Shown in pieces: positions 25,753 through 35,046 of a stretch of 49,014 bases of DNA. Source of the stretch: JBAUHN01 sp049680295 (GTDB lineage Bacteria > Pseudomonadota > Alphaproteobacteria > Rhodobacterales > Rhodobacteraceae); NCBI GenBank assembly GCA_049680295.1, contig JBAUHN010000159.1, positions 1 to 49,014 of the forward strand, in the 5' to 3' direction. Every line of letters begins with the position of its first letter. The stretch's first letter is position 1. The position numbers and the translations under genes are program-made. The notes under the pieces were generated by a model. The model was not told where the DNA came from and did no database searches. It worked only from the letters and a program-made list of their open reading frames with translations.

Positions 25753-27107
25753 TGCCACGGTTTGTCCTGCCATTGGTATTGACGCTCAGCGCGTGTATGC
25801 CTGTCACGCCGCCCGATATCGCCAGCCGCACCAAGATCGGCGAAAGCACTCTGCCGCCGATGAAGGTTTTTGGCGGGCGGGTGCAACCACGTCGCGCTAT
25901 CTCAAACGCGGAACTGGCGGCAGATTTTCTGGACCTTTCTTTTCAACTCGAAAGCGGCCGCGCTTTGCCCGTCTTCACCCGGTTCGACGGGCCGATCAGC
26001 GTGCGTGTTACCGGCGCCGCACCTGCGTCACTGGCCCCCGATCTGACCCGCCTGCTCGCCAGGTTAAAATCCGAGGCCGGCATTGCGATCCAAACCACAA
26101 ACAGTGCCGCGGCAAGCATCACAATCGAGGCCGTATCACGCGCGGAAATTCGACGTGCCCTGCCCGAGGCCGCCTGCTTTGTCGCGCCGAACGTCTCCAG
26201 CCTGGCCGAATACCGCAAGAACCGCCGTTCCAGCCGGACCAACTGGACCTTGCTACAAACCCGTACAAAGCTGGCGATATTTCTGCCCAATGACGCCAGC
26301 CCGCAAGAGGTCCGCGATTGCCTGCACGAGGAATTGGCACAGGCCATCGGCCCGCTGAACGATCTTTACCGCCTGCCCGACACTGTGTTCAACGATGACA
26401 ATGTGCACACCGTTCTGACCGGGTTTGATATGCTGATCCTGCGCGCCTACTATGCGCCCGAATTGGCCAGCGGCATGACCCGAAATGAAGTCGCAGCCCG
26501 CCTGCCCGCAATTTTGTCACGTATCAATCCGGCAGGCCGGGCGCGGCCCACGCAGCCCCCCAGCGTCACACCGCGCGAATGGAGTAACGCCATCCAGACG
26601 GCACTGGGACATGGCACCAAACGCACCGCGCGCCGCAACGCTGCGGTCACAGCGCTGCGCATCGCCGCAGATCGGGGCTGGCAAGACCACCGGACCGGAT
26701 TTGCCCATTATGCAATGGGTCGCATTCTTCAGGCCTCGGATCCTGACGCAGCGCAAGCGCATTATCTGGCCGCTGATCGCTACTATGCAGGGTCCAGCCT
26801 GACCCAATTGCACCGGGCCTATGTCGCCACCCAACTGGCGGCTTTCGCCATCAGTGAAGGCCGCGGTCGAGACGCATTACGCCGGATTGAACCGCATATC
26901 CCCATCGTTTCTGCCAGCGAAAACGCCGCGCTTTTATCCACCCTTTTGCTGCTGCGTGCCGAAGCGCTGGAATTGGAAAACCGTTTCGCCGAGGCACGCA
27001 GTGTCAGGCTGGACAGTCTGGGATGGGCGCGGTACGGGTTTGGTCCGGACTGGGCGGTCCGCGCAAAACAGCGTGAAGTCGCCTCTCTCAACCCATTGAA
27101 TGGATAA
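25749..27107 (+). CDS. DUF2927 lipoprotein
   Basis: A 452-residue protein. A lipoprotein signal peptide ends in TLSAC, giving a lipid-anchored Cys near residue 16. The DUF2927 core is at about residues 50-250, with the recognisable HEELAQAIGPLNDLYRLPDT and NDDNVHTVLTGFDMLILRAY; the HEEL resembles a zinc-protease motif but is not proven catalytic. The C-terminal 200 residues are helical and Ala-rich (AHYLAADRYYAGSSLTQLHR, ALRRIEPHIPI), possibly TPR-like. It starts inside the GNAT stop and precedes a 55-aa membrane gene and the VWA protein. Its position between a MoxR ATPase and the VWA protein suggests an envelope role. Confidence 0.82.
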   Translation: MMPRFVLPLVLTLSACMPVTPPDIASRTKIGESTLPPMKVFGGRVQPRRAISNAELAADFLDLSFQLESGRALPVFTRFDGPISVRVTGAAPASLAPDLTRLLARLKSEAGIAIQTTNSAAASITIEAVSRAEIRRALPEAACFVAPNVSSLAEYRKNRRSSRTNWTLLQTRTKLAIFLPNDASPQEVRDCLHEELAQAIGPLNDLYRLPDTVFNDDNVHTVLTGFDMLILRAYYAPELASGMTRNEVAARLPAILSRINPAGRARPTQPPSVTPREWSNAIQTALGHGTKRTARRNAAVTALRIAADRGWQDHRTGFAHYAMGRILQASDPDAAQAHYLAADRYYAGSSLTQLHRAYVATQLAAFAISEGRGRDALRRIEPHIPIVSASENAALLSTLLLLRAEALELENRFAEARSVRLDSLGWARYGFGPDWAVRAKQREVASLNPLNG

Positions 27108-27118
27108 CAGGCACGCAT

Positions 27119-27286
27119 ATGATCGTATTGGCAGCAGTCTTAATCGGGGCCATTTGGGGCGGCATGACGGCAGCACGGCGCAAGGGCAATCGCAAGGATA
27201 TTGCCCAATATGCGGTGGGGTTTGCCATGGCCTTTGGCATTGTCGGCATGATCGCCACCGTGGTCATCGACCGCGCCATCAGCTAA
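27119..27286 (+). CDS. 55-residue membrane protein between DUF2927 and VWA genes
   Basis: The peptide begins MIVLAAVLIGAIWGG. It has two hydrophobic helices (about residues 2-16 and 31-50) separated by a basic, polar loop ARRKGNRKDIAQ, so both ends are probably outside the cytoplasm with the loop inside. It starts eleven bases after the DUF2927 stop and ends twelve bases before the VWA start, consistent with a real operon member. Function is unknown. Confidence 0.7.
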   Translation: MIVLAAVLIGAIWGGMTAARRKGNRKDIAQYAVGFAMAFGIVGMIATVVIDRAIS

Positions 27287-27298
27287 AGCGCGCGGCCC

Positions 27299-28486
27299 AT
27301 GTTCCTGCCTTTTTTCGAAAGCCTGCGCAAACACAATGTCCCGGTTTCATTGCGTGAATTTCTGGCCTTCCTGGAAGCTATGAAAGCCGGGCTTGCCACT
27401 TATGATGTGGACGCGTTTTACTATCTGGCGCGCACGATCATGGTCAAAGACGAACGCAACATCGACAAGTTTGACCGCGCCTTTGCCCATGCCTTTCAGG
27501 GTTTGGAAAACATCACGCTAGACCAGGTGATGGAGGCCGTTGATATCCCCGGTGACTGGCTGGAAAAGATGGCCGAAAAATACCTCAGCGATGCCGAAAA
27601 GGCCGAAGTCGAAGCATTAGGCGGCTTTGATAAATTGATGGAAACGCTTAAAAAAAGACTGGAAGAACAAAAGGGCCGTCATCAGGGTGGCAGCAAATGG
27701 ATCGGCACGGCGGGCACATCACCGTTTGGGGCCTATGGCTACAATCCCGAAGGCATCCGCATCGGTCAGGATCAAAGCCGTCACCAGCGCGCCACCAAAG
27801 TCTGGGACAAGCGCGAATTCCGCAATCTGGACGATAATGTCGAACTGGGTACCCGCAACATCAAAGTGGCGTTGAAACGTCTGCGCCGCTGGGCACGTGA
27901 TGGCGCGCAAGAAGAGCTGGATTTGAACGGCACCATTCGCGCCACCGCAGAGCACGGATATCTCGACGTCAAAACCCGGCCAGAGCGGCGCAATGCGGTC
28001 AAGGTGCTGCTGTTTCTGGACGTTGGCGGTTCCATGGACCCGCATATCAAAGTGGTTGAGGAATTGTTTTCCGCCGCGCGCGCCGAATTCAAACATATGG
28101 AATACTTCTATTTCCACAATTGCCTGTACGAAGGCGTTTGGCGCGATAACCGCCGCCGGTGGGACGCGCAATTGCCAACACATGAAGTTTTGCGCACCTA
28201 CGGCCCTGACTATAAATGCATATTTGTCGGCGATGCGGCGATGTCCCCTTATGAGGTCGCGTATCCCGGTGGTGCGTCAGAACATTGGAATGCCGAAAGC
28301 GGTGCCACATGGCTGGCCCGCGCCCGCGACCAATGGGCGTCACATTTGTGGATCAATCCTTTGCCGGAAAATCACTGGTCCTACACCCAGTCCATTGCCA
28401 TGATCCAACAGGTCTTTGGCGCAGATGCGATGGTGCCCATGACGCTGGAAGGTCTAAGCCGGGGCATGAAAACTTTGACGCGCTGA
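27299..28486 (+). CDS. VWA-domain protein (CoxE-like), MoxR partner
   Basis: A 395-residue protein. The N-terminal half (FFESLRKHNVPVSLREFLAFL) is the helical region typical of the CoxE/VWA partners of MoxR ATPases. The VWA domain starts near residue 235 with VLLFLDVGGSMDPHIKVVEEL. The metal-ion site reads DVGGS where the consensus is DxSxS, so one Ser is a Gly. The region ends LSRGMKTLTR. Such proteins work with MoxR to mature or remodel envelope or metal-enzyme targets. The ribosome site is weak, and the start immediately following the 55-aa gene suggests coupling. Confidence 0.9.
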   Translation: MFLPFFESLRKHNVPVSLREFLAFLEAMKAGLATYDVDAFYYLARTIMVKDERNIDKFDRAFAHAFQGLENITLDQVMEAVDIPGDWLEKMAEKYLSDAEKAEVEALGGFDKLMETLKKRLEEQKGRHQGGSKWIGTAGTSPFGAYGYNPEGIRIGQDQSRHQRATKVWDKREFRNLDDNVELGTRNIKVALKRLRRWARDGAQEELDLNGTIRATAEHGYLDVKTRPERRNAVKVLLFLDVGGSMDPHIKVVEELFSAARAEFKHMEYFYFHNCLYEGVWRDNRRRWDAQLPTHEVLRTYGPDYKCIFVGDAAMSPYEVAYPGGASEHWNAESGATWLARARDQWASHLWINPLPENHWSYTQSIAMIQQVFGADAMVPMTLEGLSRGMKTLTR

Positions 28487-28533
28487 CTGTGCTGCACCTT
28501 GCCACCATTGGCCTGTGCGCCCATATCTAACGC

Positions 28534-29223
28534 ATGCTCAAGTTCACTCCTATTCTTTTGGCGATCCTTTATGCGCTGGCGATGTACCGCTTTTCGGTTT
28601 GGCGCACGACGCGCGATCTGGATCAACGGTCAACCGAACTGGCCGACCCGGTCTTGAAACCGCTGACCGACCGCATGGCCGCAGCGCTGAATTTGCCGCG
28701 CATCCGGGTCAACATCTATGAAATTGATCCCGTCAACGGTCTGGCAGCACCCGACGGCCGGATTTTCATCACGCGGGGGTTTTACAATAAATTCAAAGCG
28801 GGCGACGTCTCGGCCGAGGAAATCTCCAGCGTCATCGCGCATGAGCTGGGCCATGTCGCTTTGGGCCATTCGCGGCGTCGGATGATCGACTTTTCAGGGC
28901 AAAACGCATTGCGCACGGCGCTGGCGATGGTGCTGGGACGTTTCATCCCCGGTGTCGGTGTGTGGCTGGCCAATATGCTGACCTCGCTGCTGGCCGCACG
29001 CCTGTCACGCAGTGATGAATATGAGGCCGACGCCTATGCCGCCGCTTTGCTGACCAAGGCGGGCATTGGTGTTGATCCGCAGATTTCCCTGTTCAGAAAA
29101 CTTGACGCGCTCAGCCAGTCTGCGGGCGGGCAAGCCCCGGCATGGCTGTTAAGCCACCCTAAAACCGACGCGCGCATTGCCGCCCTTACAAAGCTGCAGT
29201 CAAACTGGGTTCCGACAAAATAA
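28534..29223 (+). CDS. M48-family zinc metalloprotease
   Basis: A 229-residue peptidase. A membrane span is at the N-terminus (residues 3-20, FTPILLAILYALAMY). The zinc motif HELGH is at residues 103-107 in VIAHELGHVALGHS, and the third ligand region SDEYEADAYA lies downstream. The family (HtpX/BepA-like) degrades misfolded membrane or envelope proteins. It follows the VWA gene by 47 bases. The ribosome site is weak. It may share the VWA transcript or have its own promoter. Confidence 0.9.
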   Translation: MLKFTPILLAILYALAMYRFSVWRTTRDLDQRSTELADPVLKPLTDRMAAALNLPRIRVNIYEIDPVNGLAAPDGRIFITRGFYNKFKAGDVSAEEISSVIAHELGHVALGHSRRRMIDFSGQNALRTALAMVLGRFIPGVGVWLANMLTSLLAARLSRSDEYEADAYAAALLTKAGIGVDPQISLFRKLDALSQSAGGQAPAWLLSHPKTDARIAALTKLQSNWVPTK

Positions 29224-29228
29224 TCGGG

Positions 29229-29768
29229 TTATCCCAGCGCCTTGCCGAACCTTGGCAAGCGGGCTTTTTTCATCAAGGATCGCAAGCTCCAATCCGTGTC
29301 CGACATGGCGCGCGCCTGATCTAGAACACGGCCTGCAACCTCTTCCATCGCTTGCGGCTGCGCCTGCCAACAGCCGACCAGATAGGCATCCGGATCAATT
29401 CTTGTCAGGCCTTCTTCGGCCAATACATCGCGTGGAAAATCCTTTGCATTCAATGTCATGATAGCATCCGCTGACGTTGAGACAGCCGTGGCCAACACAT
29501 GAATGTCATCCGCATCAGGCAGCCATAATCGCGCCTCAAGCCCCACAGCGGGGGACGCTGTGGCACGCGGCCAACCGGTCTGCAATAGCGCTATTTCACT
29601 GCGTGCCTGCATCTCTCCTGCGGGGCCGATTTTGCGGGCCGCGCGGGCCCATTCCTCAAGGATACGGTCCGACCAGATTGGCGTGAACGCGCCTGTCCCG
29701 GCGGCGCCCAGGACGACTTCGCGCATCACTGTGGGATACAGCACACAAGTGTCGATGACGATTTTCAT
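29229..29768 (-). CDS. PIN-domain protein next to an RNA methyltransferase
   Basis: A 179-residue protein. The PIN fold is seen in MKIVIDTCVLYPTVMREVVL (first catalytic Asp, D6), in a Glu in SDRILEEWARAA, and in the acidic cluster LPDADDIHVLATAV. PIN domains are metal-dependent RNases, often VapC toxins, but no small antitoxin gene precedes it. Instead it sits directly after the RNA methyltransferase gene, six bases apart, a pairing I recall from Rhodobacterales (locus pair RSP_2647/RSP_2648 in R. sphaeroides). The ATG at 29768 was taken over the GTG at 29771. Confidence 0.85.
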   Translation of the reverse strand: MKIVIDTCVLYPTVMREVVLGAAGTGAFTPIWSDRILEEWARAARKIGPAGEMQARSEIALLQTGWPRATASPAVGLEARLWLPDADDIHVLATAVSTSADAIMTLNAKDFPRDVLAEEGLTRIDPDAYLVGCWQAQPQAMEEVAGRVLDQARAMSDTDWSLRSLMKKARLPRFGKALG

Positions 29769-29774
29769 CACAAC

Positions 29775-31025
29775 CTACAGCCGAAAGAAGATGGATTTCA
29801 GATAGCCGCTTTCAGCAAGTTGCGGCAGTTGCGGATGGTCCGGTCCTGCAAAGCCCGTGTGGATCAGCGCAGCCTGTCGACCGCCCCGCCCAATGCCGCG
29901 CACGCTGGCGGTGCGAAACTGCGTCAAATCCACCGCATGCGAACACGAACACAATCCCAATATCCCGTTTTCCGCCACCAAAGGGGCGGCCAGTCGCGCG
30001 ACCCGCTCATAGGCGCGCAAGCCCGCCTCAAGTGCCGGGCGCGCCGGGGCAAAGGCCGGTGGATCACATATGACCACATCGAATTCTGCCCCCTCGGCGC
30101 GCAGGGCGGTCAGCACATCAAAGGCGTCGCCCTGACGTGTCGCGAATGTACCAGCCACACCCATTGCGGCGGCCCCTTTGGCGGCCAGTTCCAACGCAGG
30201 GGCGGATCCGTCAACGGCCAAAGCATGTGCGGCCCCATTGGCCAAAGCCGCCAGTGAAAAACCACCCACATGCGAAAAAACATCCAAAACCCGCGCGCCT
30301 TTTGACAGGCGTGCCATGAATGCGTGATTGGGGCGTTGATCATAAAACAGACCGGTTTTCTGCCCGCCCAACAGGTCAGCCATATAGGTCGCGCCGTTCA
30401 TCTGCACCGGCACCGGACCTGCGGGGGCAACCCCATGCAAGGTTGTGCTGATCTCGTCCAGCCCTTCCAAAACGCGGGTGCGACCGCCTGCGTTTTTGAC
30501 CACCGTTTGGGCGCCTGTGACCGCGACAAGGGCAGCATTGAGCATTTCAAGTTTTGCCTCGGCCCAGGCCGCATTGGGCTGGATCACGCATGTATCGCCA
30601 AATCGGTCAATGATCACGCCGGGAAATCCGTCCGCCTCGGCGTGGATCAACCGGTAAAAGGGCGCGTCAAACAGCTGCTGACGCAAGGCCAGCGCCCGTG
30701 CAAGACGCCGTTCCATCCAGTCTTGATCAATCAGCGCGGCACTGTCGCGATCCAGCATCCGCGCGATAATTTTCGACAAGGGATTAACCGCGACCAGCCC
30801 CATGCGCTGCCGTGCGTCATCTTCGAGCACAGCAATCGTGCCGGGGGTCAGTGCCTTTGTGCGCCGGTCCACGACCAGTTCATTGGCATAGACCCAGGGA
30901 AACCCATGCCGTATGGCGCGCGCATTGGCCTTTGGCCGCAATCGGACCACGGGCAGTGGTGCGGGTTGCTGTGGGGCTGTGTCGTCAGCGGCGATGTCGG
31001 CGGGGTCATTTTGGGGCTGTGTCAT
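29775..31025 (-). CDS. Class I SAM-dependent RNA methyltransferase (RlmI-like)
   Basis: A 416-residue enzyme. A PUA-like RNA-binding domain near residues 25-110 (VVRLRPKANARAIRHGFPWV) is followed by the Rossmann methyltransferase domain. SAM motif I is ARVLDVFSHVGGFSL, and the catalytic-region motifs are VVICDPPAFAP and LGLCSCSHAVDL, whose Cys fits m5C chemistry. RlmI methylates C1962 of 23S rRNA in E. coli; the target here is inferred. It is the upstream partner of the PIN gene, with the PIN start six bases from its stop. Confidence 0.9.
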   Translation of the reverse strand: MTQPQNDPADIAADDTAPQQPAPLPVVRLRPKANARAIRHGFPWVYANELVVDRRTKALTPGTIAVLEDDARQRMGLVAVNPLSKIIARMLDRDSAALIDQDWMERRLARALALRQQLFDAPFYRLIHAEADGFPGVIIDRFGDTCVIQPNAAWAEAKLEMLNAALVAVTGAQTVVKNAGGRTRVLEGLDEISTTLHGVAPAGPVPVQMNGATYMADLLGGQKTGLFYDQRPNHAFMARLSKGARVLDVFSHVGGFSLAALANGAAHALAVDGSAPALELAAKGAAAMGVAGTFATRQGDAFDVLTALRAEGAEFDVVICDPPAFAPARPALEAGLRAYERVARLAAPLVAENGILGLCSCSHAVDLTQFRTASVRGIGRGGRQAALIHTGFAGPDHPQLPQLAESGYLKSIFFRL

Positions 31026-31064
31026 AGCGCCCTCATCTAATCCCTTTACGCGACATTCTAAAGG

Positions 31065-31685
31065 TTAGAATTTATTGATCTTTTGGAAAATGCCCAGTTT
31101 TGCATTTTTATGCCCGCCGGGGACTGTCAGTTCCTCGCGGATTGCGCGTGCCATATGGGCTGTAATCCGAACCTTTTGCGTCTCGCCGCGCTGCATGGCC
31201 GCGATGGCCTCCTCCCCGCCAAAGGCTTTCAGATCAGACGAGAACACCCGCCGTGGCGCCAGCGGCTCACCGGTTTTGGCGTTGCGCACCACATAGGCAA
31301 GCGTCAGCGAATGCACCCCGCCGGTGGTAAAGCGGGCCTTTTGGGTCAAAGCATGAAACCGCAATACTTCAACATCCAGCGTGACTGCGGATGCCCCGGT
31401 CATACCCGCGGTGCCGGTTTCCATTGCGTCCTGCACGATCGCCTGCACCTGCGCATGACGGTCGCCATAAGGATCTTCGCGCCAGACGATATCCCCACCG
31501 GGGTAATAGCGGTTCGCCTCTGAAACCTCTAAACTGCGGGGCACCGTGACGTTGATTTCGACCACGCGTAAGGGCGGATATGCGACAGCAGGTTGATTTT
31601 TTTCCGCCCGCGACGCACCGCCCCCCCCGATGCCACATCCGGTCAGCAACAGTCCCAGAGCGAGGGCAGTGATTAATTTCAACAT
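31065..31685 (-). CDS. Predicted lipoprotein, unknown function
   Basis: A 206-residue protein. The lipoprotein signal MLKLITALALGLLLTGC gives a modified Cys at residue 17, followed by a Gly-rich spacer. The rest has alternating strands (VAYPPLRVVEINVTVPRSLE, AVTLDVEVLRFHAL) and a C-terminal helix. It resembles Rhodobacterales-specific lipoproteins that I recall as DUF6778, but I am not certain of that label. It lies 39 bases upstream of the methyltransferase start, possibly in the same unit. Confidence 0.75.
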   Translation of the reverse strand: MLKLITALALGLLLTGCGIGGGGASRAEKNQPAVAYPPLRVVEINVTVPRSLEVSEANRYYPGGDIVWREDPYGDRHAQVQAIVQDAMETGTAGMTGASAVTLDVEVLRFHALTQKARFTTGGVHSLTLAYVVRNAKTGEPLAPRRVFSSDLKAFGGEEAIAAMQRGETQKVRITAHMARAIREELTVPGGHKNAKLGIFQKINKF

Positions 31686-31904
31686 TTACGTCCAACACTT
31701 TCTTTTCGGCACAAATGCCATGAGGATGTTACTAAAACCTAACGATATGCAGCGGTTATTGCCCGCAAAAGTAGTCTTTTACAATCCGTTGCTGGCGTCA
31801 CGAATGCATCGGCATAGTTCCGCCCACAGCATTTCGGACTGATCTCGAAACGGTTGGTTGCAGCCTCTCGCCGCGCTGAAACGCAAAAGCCTATCTGCGT
31901 TACC

Positions 31905-32177
31905 CTAATTGCGCGGACGGCTGCGCCAACCGCCGCGCCGGCGTGGCGCAGCCATTGCACCCAATCCTTCGGTCATAACCTCGGTCATCGGATGTGATTT
32001 GGGTTCATCCTCAAACCGGGCAAGCAAACGGCGCAGCACCGTGGCAGTCTCCATTTCCATCGGCAGGCTAAGCGCCCAGTCCAGGAAAATGGACCGGCAT
32101 TCTGATTTGGTGATCCCGTCAATCCGGTAGGCTTCAAAGATCAATCCTTTGGGGTCGTCGGGGTGCCCTTTTTTCAT
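31905..32177 (-). CDS. 90-residue protein coupled to glnE
   Basis: A short, mostly helical protein (AYRIDGITKSECRSIFLDWAL, ETATVLRRLLARFED) ending in a basic, Arg-rich tail PRRRGGWRSRPRN. Its ATG overlaps the glnE stop (ATGA), so it is translated as part of the glnE message. Possible roles in regulating GlnE are speculative. No domain recognised. Confidence 0.75.
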   Translation of the reverse strand: MKKGHPDDPKGLIFEAYRIDGITKSECRSIFLDWALSLPMEMETATVLRRLLARFEDEPKSHPMTEVMTEGLGAMAAPRRRGGWRSRPRN

Positions 32178-34969
32178 GTCTTACCCTCCGCAGCGACGGC
32201 ACCCTGTGCCTGCAAAGCATCGCTGATCACCGTATCCGCCGTCGCATAGGTTTGATCCAGAGTTGATTTCAGTGCCGCCAAACTTTCCGCTCCGGTTGCT
32301 CTTAGTAGAAATGCCAAACCCGCCTGCCCCAATTCGTCACCCGCCAAAACATCCGCAGACAATAGCCGCGCCGCCAATTGCAGCTTCCACAGCATTGCAT
32401 AGCTTTCTTTCAATGACTTAACGCCTGCGGCATCTAACAGTCCACTGGCGACAGTCGCATCCAGCCCGACATCTACATCACGGCGGATTTCGCCCTCTAG
32501 CAAAGATCCTGCCTGGGCAATCAATTCTATCTCTTGCAGGCGTCCGGGGCCAATTTTGGTGTCCCAGACGGTATCGGCAGGTTTGGCGGCCTGAATGCGG
32601 GCGCGCATTTCGGCCACTTCGCGGGCCACATGTGCCACATCGCGTGGGGTGGCCAGCAATGCGGTGCGAAAGGCCTCGACCTCCTGTGCCAAATCCGCAG
32701 GCCCTGCAATCACTTCGGCCCGTGTCAGGGCCAGATGTTCCCACAACCATGCCTCGTCCCGTTGGTAGCTTTGGAAACTCTGCAGACTGGTGGCGACCGG
32801 CCCCTGATTGCCCGAGGGACGCAATCGCATGTCCACTTCGTAAAGTTTGCCCTGCGACATTGGCACCGTCATAGCGGTAATCATCGCTTGCGTCAGACGC
32901 GCATAGTACACGCGCGATGGCAGGGCGCGCGGGCCATCCGAGGCCTCAACCCCGCTTGAATCGTAAATCACGATCATGTCCAGATCGGACGTGGAGGTCA
33001 GCCTGCCGGTGCCAAGCGATCCCATCCCCAGCAAAACCGCACCACGGCCCGGCGGGGGCCCATGACGTGTGGCAAACTGGTCCGTCACCACTGGCCAAAG
33101 TGCCATCAACACGGCGCGCGCGAGATCGGCGTATTGCGTGGCGGTTTGCGCCGCCTCGGTCAGCCCGCGCAAGTGATGTACACCGATGCGAAAATGCCAT
33201 TCCTTGTTCCAGCGCCGGGTCAAATCTAGCTTGGTCTCATAATCCTGCTCGGCGGTCAGTTCCGCGCTGAGCGCCGTTTGCAGCGCCTTTTGTCCCGGCC
33301 ATTCACTAAAAAATTCCCCGCCAATGACCGCGTCAAAAACGCCTGCGTTGCGCGACAAATGCTGCGACAATTCCGGCGACGTGCATACGATGTCGACCAG
33401 CAGGTCAAGCAACTGAGGGTTGGCTTGCAACAATGAGAAAAACTGCACACCCGCAGGCAGGCCGGACAGGAACCCATCAAAATCGCGCAACGCCTCATCC
33501 GGTTTCGAGCTGTGCATCAACCTTGCCAGCAGGTCCGGTTTCAGCTTTTCAAATAGTTCGGCCCCGCGATCCGTGCGCAATGCCGCATAGCGGTACCAGC
33601 CTTGCACAATCTTGGTATCAAAGCTTTGATCCGGCGGGGACGCGGCACTATCAGGCGCAAAGAACCCTTCGGTCATGTCATGCACCGCACTCAGACGCGC
33701 CAGCAGGTCTTTTTGCAAATCGGCAAGGTCCATGTCCATCAGACAGGCCAGCCGTTCAAAATCATTTTCCGAATTTGGCAGATTGTGGGTCTGGGCATCA
33801 TGGGTCATCTGAATGCGATGTTCGACCGTTCGGTGGGCGCGGTAGTGATCGCTTAGTGTATCTGCGATGTCGCGCGCGACCCAGCCTTTGTCTGCCAGCA
33901 CATCCAGACCCTCGACCGTGCCGCGCAGCCGCAAGTCACGATCCCGTCCACCGGCAATCAACTGGCGGGTCTGGGTGAAAAACTCGATCTCGCGGATACC
34001 GCCCCGACCCAGTTTCATGTTATGGCCCGGCAAGGTAATCGGCCCGCCCAGACCTTTGTGTTCGCGGATCGCAAGCCGCATGTCATGGGCGTCCTGAATC
34101 GCCGCAAAGTCCAGATGCCTGCGCCATACAAAGGGCTGCAACGCCTTCAGGAACCGCGTACCCGCCTGCACATCCCCCGCCGCCGCACGCGCCTTGATGT
34201 ACGCACCGCGTTCCCATGTGCGGCCCAGGCTTTCGTAATACCGCTCTGCCGCTTCCATCGACATGCACACCGGTGTCACTGCCGGATCGGGCCGCAATCG
34301 TAAATCGGTGCGAAACACATATCCATTGCCTGTCAGGTCATTCAGCATCGACGACATTGCACGCGTGGCGCGCACAAAACTGGCGCGTGCATCCATAAAG
34401 TCATCCCGCTCAAACCGGGTCTCATCAAAGAGGCAAATCAGATCAATATCAGACGAATAATTCAATTCATGCGCGCCCATTTTGCCCATTGCAAGCACCG
34501 CCATACCCGCCGCATCGGCAATATCGTCCGGCCCCATACCCGGCAGCTTGCCGCGTTTGATCTGAACCGCGACCCCTGCCCTAAGCGCCGACTGACAGGC
34601 CGTATCTGCCAGATCGGTCAACGCGCCCGTTACCTGTTCCAGCGACCAGACGCCGCCCAGATCGGCCAAAGCCGTCATCACCGCCACACGCCGCTTGGCG
34701 CGCCGCAGATCATCGGACAATGTGGCCGAAGTCCAATCCGCTACCGCCTCGATTTCGGCCCTGACGGCGGCATCAACATCCTCAAAGGCGGGCCGTAACC
34801 ACTCTGCCTCTCTTTGCATCAGCCCATGCAGATACGGGCTGGACCCGGCGGCCCCGGCCATCAGGTCGCGAAGCGCCGGGTCAAGATCATCAAAAGCTGC
34901 GCGCGCCTCGGCCCCCCGGTCCTGATTAAAGACACGGGGCGCGCGGGTTATGAGATGACGTATTTGCAT
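32174..34969 (-). CDS. glnE: Bifunctional glutamine synthetase adenylyl/deadenylyltransferase
   Basis: A 931-residue enzyme that adenylylates and deadenylylates glutamine synthetase in response to PII and glutamine, tuning nitrogen assimilation. Two nucleotidyltransferase domains are present, each with its metal motif: NYSSDIDLICLFDE near residues 170-183 and STSDLDMIVIYD near 655-668. The intervening GlnE-specific regions include GRGGIREIEFFTQTRQL and LYEVDMRLRPSGNQGP. The length matches the family. The ATG at 34969 gives a normal N-terminus; the frame is open to 35155 but that leader overlaps the divergent YbaK gene. The ribosome site is weak. Confidence 0.94.
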   Translation of the reverse strand: MQIRHLITRAPRVFNQDRGAEARAAFDDLDPALRDLMAGAAGSSPYLHGLMQREAEWLRPAFEDVDAAVRAEIEAVADWTSATLSDDLRRAKRRVAVMTALADLGGVWSLEQVTGALTDLADTACQSALRAGVAVQIKRGKLPGMGPDDIADAAGMAVLAMGKMGAHELNYSSDIDLICLFDETRFERDDFMDARASFVRATRAMSSMLNDLTGNGYVFRTDLRLRPDPAVTPVCMSMEAAERYYESLGRTWERGAYIKARAAAGDVQAGTRFLKALQPFVWRRHLDFAAIQDAHDMRLAIREHKGLGGPITLPGHNMKLGRGGIREIEFFTQTRQLIAGGRDRDLRLRGTVEGLDVLADKGWVARDIADTLSDHYRAHRTVEHRIQMTHDAQTHNLPNSENDFERLACLMDMDLADLQKDLLARLSAVHDMTEGFFAPDSAASPPDQSFDTKIVQGWYRYAALRTDRGAELFEKLKPDLLARLMHSSKPDEALRDFDGFLSGLPAGVQFFSLLQANPQLLDLLVDIVCTSPELSQHLSRNAGVFDAVIGGEFFSEWPGQKALQTALSAELTAEQDYETKLDLTRRWNKEWHFRIGVHHLRGLTEAAQTATQYADLARAVLMALWPVVTDQFATRHGPPPGRGAVLLGMGSLGTGRLTSTSDLDMIVIYDSSGVEASDGPRALPSRVYYARLTQAMITAMTVPMSQGKLYEVDMRLRPSGNQGPVATSLQSFQSYQRDEAWLWEHLALTRAEVIAGPADLAQEVEAFRTALLATPRDVAHVAREVAEMRARIQAAKPADTVWDTKIGPGRLQEIELIAQAGSLLEGEIRRDVDVGLDATVASGLLDAAGVKSLKESYAMLWKLQLAARLLSADVLAGDELGQAGLAFLLRATGAESLAALKSTLDQTYATADTVISDALQAQGAVAAEGKT

Positions 34970-35046
34970 AACGCCAGCTTTCGCGTCAGATCCCGCGGGC
35001 GTCAATGCCTCTTGAACATGGACCCAACCCACGGCATGTCTTTGAT

